Assembly (NCBI GenBank): GCA_019722365.1
Contig: JADFUC010001816.1
Span: 558,001-622,000 of the forward strand
Direction of reading: 5' to 3'
DNA length: 64,000 nucleotides
From: Lithospermum erythrorhizon
Taxonomy: Eukaryota; Streptophyta; Magnoliopsida; Boraginales; Boraginaceae
The notes under the pieces were generated by a model that worked only from the letters and a program-made list of their open reading frames with translations, was not told the origin of the DNA and ran no database searches. Made by a program: the position numbers and the translations under genes. Below are positions 61,590 to 64,000 of the stretch, piece by piece. Numbering within the stretch: the first letter of the stretch is position 1; every line of letters starts with the position of its first letter.

Positions 61590-63906
61590 CACTGATTAGA
61601 GGCTCGACTGAAATCAGTTTGTTCGAAGTTGGATTTGTATGTTAATATACCGAAGGTTGAGGTTTTAGAGTATGATGATCCGCCAAAAGAAAGCACCGTT
61701 CGTCCTCGGCAATTCGGGGTATTCTCCTGGTTCAGCATTCTTCGTAATTCAAATTGACATTCCTGATAATTATTTGGAAGCGGAATTCATTATCACCATG
61801 TAGTGTATCAGATTTGAAGTGAAATGCTGCAATTTGATCATTGTAATTTCAGTGGTGGTTATTTTTATGTTTTGCCAGCATCTAGTTAGCTACCAAATTA
61901 ATTTGTAACAATTGACTATCGACTTCAGGGTTAATTTTCAGGTTTCCTTGAGTGTTTAAATATAAGATCACAAAATCACTAAAAGATGGCATGCAATATT
62001 TGTGTATGTGTGTGTTAATTATTGAATTCTAGTATGTCGTCTATGTTTAATTTGGTGATTATGTGTTATTGTAGGATAACGGGGCAAGTTCATCCGGCAG
62101 CAACATAAGGTCAACCTTGATTGGAATGGGCTTCAAACCGTATCTTGTTGATAAAGCAATCATGGAAAAAGGTACGCAATATGTATCTATTTGGTATCTT
62201 GTATTTTTCAAGTTGTGGCACTCTTTCGTGGCTATGAGGTAATCTGCCATAATTTAGATCACGAATTTTACATACGTTTCCGAATAATGTAACTTAAGTT
62301 CATATTGGCAAATGTAGGTGAAAGCAATATTGATGTATTGTTGGAGGCTCTCTTCTTAAGTTCTGTAAGTAACAAGATTTTAGATTCTCTGCCATACTTC
62401 GTCAGAAATAATTTTTCCTGTAAATTTGATGAAGGTCGATAAACTAATTACTTTTGCTTGATCAGATTTCTGTTTCCTTCATATTTTTTTTCACCAAATA
62501 ATTTTTTTCAATGTCATTTTGATATAACACAAGCCATTTCAAGATATCTACAGAAAATTGCCAAAAGTTGAAAGGAAAAAAAGATCTCTACAGACAAAAA
62601 ATGTAAAATGACATCTATGATTGACTGCATTGTCGTTTCATTAAGGTTGCTGTTTCGAATAATTAGTCTACGGATTCACAAAGTCTTCTTCTTTTATTTT
62701 ACTTATCTGTGAGCTTTAAGTCTAAAATTTTATTATCAAGCAAATGTTAAATTGTGGAAGGACTTGGATTGTAAAGTTTATTGAACTGTTCAAATGTTCA
62801 AGGTAATTTGTATCTCTTCCATCGCCCGATTGAATTATTCAATAAATATTTCAAACCTTGAAATGTTATAGGACGATCAGAATCTGAAGTTAGAAGAACC
62901 TTCTGATGATTTGTTTTCTAACGGTAGGGATAGCCTTGCTGTTGATACTCATGTGGTACAGGTTAGCTTCTCAGTTGGTAGCTTTATGTTTGTCGTGGTT
63001 CTTAGAACACATAAGTTAGCTACAGGTTGTTGAGTTTATTCCCATTATCTATACATGTTTCTATTTCTGACATCAATAATTTTGTGTGTTGTTTTTTATC
63101 AGCCTTTACATAAGTCAAACTCATCAGATTCTCTGGATAGTTTGTTTGGTGATGATGAGGGTACCATTAGTCCTACCAGTTACACCAGAAATTTGTCAGT
63201 GAAAGAGGTAATCCACACTACTGTTTTGATGTGTCATATTCTTTTCCTAGGATCACCACTCCCATTTGGAGGTGCTGACCAACAGGGTAATAAATTATAT
63301 TTGCTAAGGGTCAGTGCTTCTCTATGAAATGATGGAAGTTGACGTTTATGAAGTAAAATTACTTCCAATAGCTCTTTATTTGATGATGGTTCTTATAATG
63401 ACTACCAATAAATTATGATTGCTCAGAGTCCTTTTCCATCTGAAGCCGTTTTCTCATCAACACTTATCTTCCTGTATCTTTTGTACTTTTACTATTGTCA
63501 CACTATCTTCTCAAGTTTTGAAATTTTTTCCTTCCATCCCTAAAAGATAAGTTCTGAAATTTTATCGATGACCCTTTTCATTTTGAACTCAAATATTTGT
63601 GTATATGATTAATGATATTTGGTGAAAATATATTGGTGGATGGTATTTTTAGTGTACTTCACCATTGATATAATAGTTTTGGCTCAAATCCAAGTCATGA
63701 GTGTCATTTAGGGCCTCAAAGTTTGTCCAGTCGCCAAAGTCAGATATCTTAATATTCTAACGATGAGTATGCCTCTGGCCTAACCAAATATTCTTCATTC
63801 AAACAGGAAGATGACACAGTCGCTGGTGTCGGTGATGAGAAAAGGGCAATATTGTTAAAGATGAGTTTTTCTTTGGATGAGATTAGATTTGCAATGGATA
63901 AACTTG
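61590..63906 (+). CDS. DRM3: DRM-type DNA methyltransferase N-terminus, DRM3-like, 5' part
   Basis: Family: domains-rearranged methyltransferases with N-terminal UBA domains, acting in RNA-directed DNA methylation in the nucleus. DRM3 lacks catalytic activity but supports DRM2. Exons read here: about 61590-61718 (LKSVCSKLDLYVNIPKVEVL, EYDDPPKESTVRPRQFG), 62075-62171 and 62318-62364 (one UBA: IRSTLIGMGFKPYLVDKAIM, then ESNIDVLLEAL), 62872-62961 and 63103-63207 (acidic Ser-rich linker, with SNSSDSLDSLFGDDEG), and 63807-63906 (start of a second UBA: DEKRAILLKMSFSLDEIRFA). Borders from 61718 on are all GT-AG and in phase. The gene continues past the window, so the methyltransferase domain is not seen. 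Start uncertain: an ATG at 61564 opens MEPQSSTSSTD and then stops, and the exon frame has a TGA just upstream. The start may lie in an upstream exon ending CACTATG|GTAAG near 60736. Choice of DRM3 over DRM1/2 rests on remembered similarity of the DNGASSSG-UBA region. Confidence 0.7.
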
Positions 63907-64000
63907 GTATGTTAGTTCTTCAATTTTTGAACCTTTTAACAGACTTGTTCTATGCTATATTATGTTTATTCACACGAAAGACATAGCATGTGTACTCTTC

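Noticed and set aside
1..64000. CRISPR array, operon or bacterial mobile system
   Set aside because: Genes are intron-split eukaryotic loci; the tandem repeats seen (60749-61345, 26340-26826) have no uniform spacer structure.

Overview
The window is nuclear DNA from a flowering plant, almost certainly a eudicot. The genes are split by AT-rich introns with GT-AG borders and encode plant-specific proteins: a GH100 neutral invertase, a plant GT10 Lewis fucosyltransferase, an EGY2 plastid site-2 protease and a DRM-type methyltransferase. The long spaces between them hold decayed plant transposons. I cannot name the species.

Layout: 1-2.9 kb, minus strand: 5' half of a cytosolic alkaline/neutral invertase, with a cluster of small indels and an in-frame TGA in its second coding exon. 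2.9-15.9 kb: intergenic, with a Stowaway-like MITE, a pogo/Emigrant-like element, a decayed retroelement (10.5-12.7 kb) and an LTR-like stretch carrying two hairpins with the same stem core. 15.9-18.3 kb, plus: FUT13-type alpha-1,4-fucosyltransferase whose first splice donor appears replaced by foreign sequence. 19.4-19.8 kb, minus: exons of an unrecognised small membrane protein. 20.1-22.1 kb, minus: a domesticated MULE transposase of the MUSTANG type. 23.6-27.0 kb, minus: plastid adenylate kinase (AMK2-type, seven exons). 28.7-29.1 kb, plus: protein phosphatase 1 inhibitor-3, followed by tandem decayed copies of its 3' end. 32.2 kb, plus: a small unknown protein. 33.2-35.3 kb, minus: a BRI1-like receptor ectodomain with island domain and transmembrane segment but no kinase. 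36.7-41.6 kb, minus: EGY2 protease (ten exons). 44.4-47.8 kb, plus: PDIL5-2-type protein disulfide isomerase (five exons). 48-60.7 kb: repeats, including an L1-type LINE split by an LTR element with a near-perfect 5-bp target duplication. 60.7-64 kb, plus: 5' part of a DRM3-like gene, preceded by a tandem minisatellite.

The genes are unrelated housekeeping or regulatory loci rather than a cluster or operon. I see no CRISPR array, tRNA gene or rRNA gene. Exon borders come from reading GT-AG signals and matching protein families from memory, without alignment or transcript data. The most unusual points are the kinase-less BRL-type receptor, the damaged or remodelled exons of the invertase and FUT13, the duplicated acidic-Cys tail of inhibitor-3, and the repeat arrays in leader or first introns of MUSTANG, AMK2 and the DRM3-like gene.
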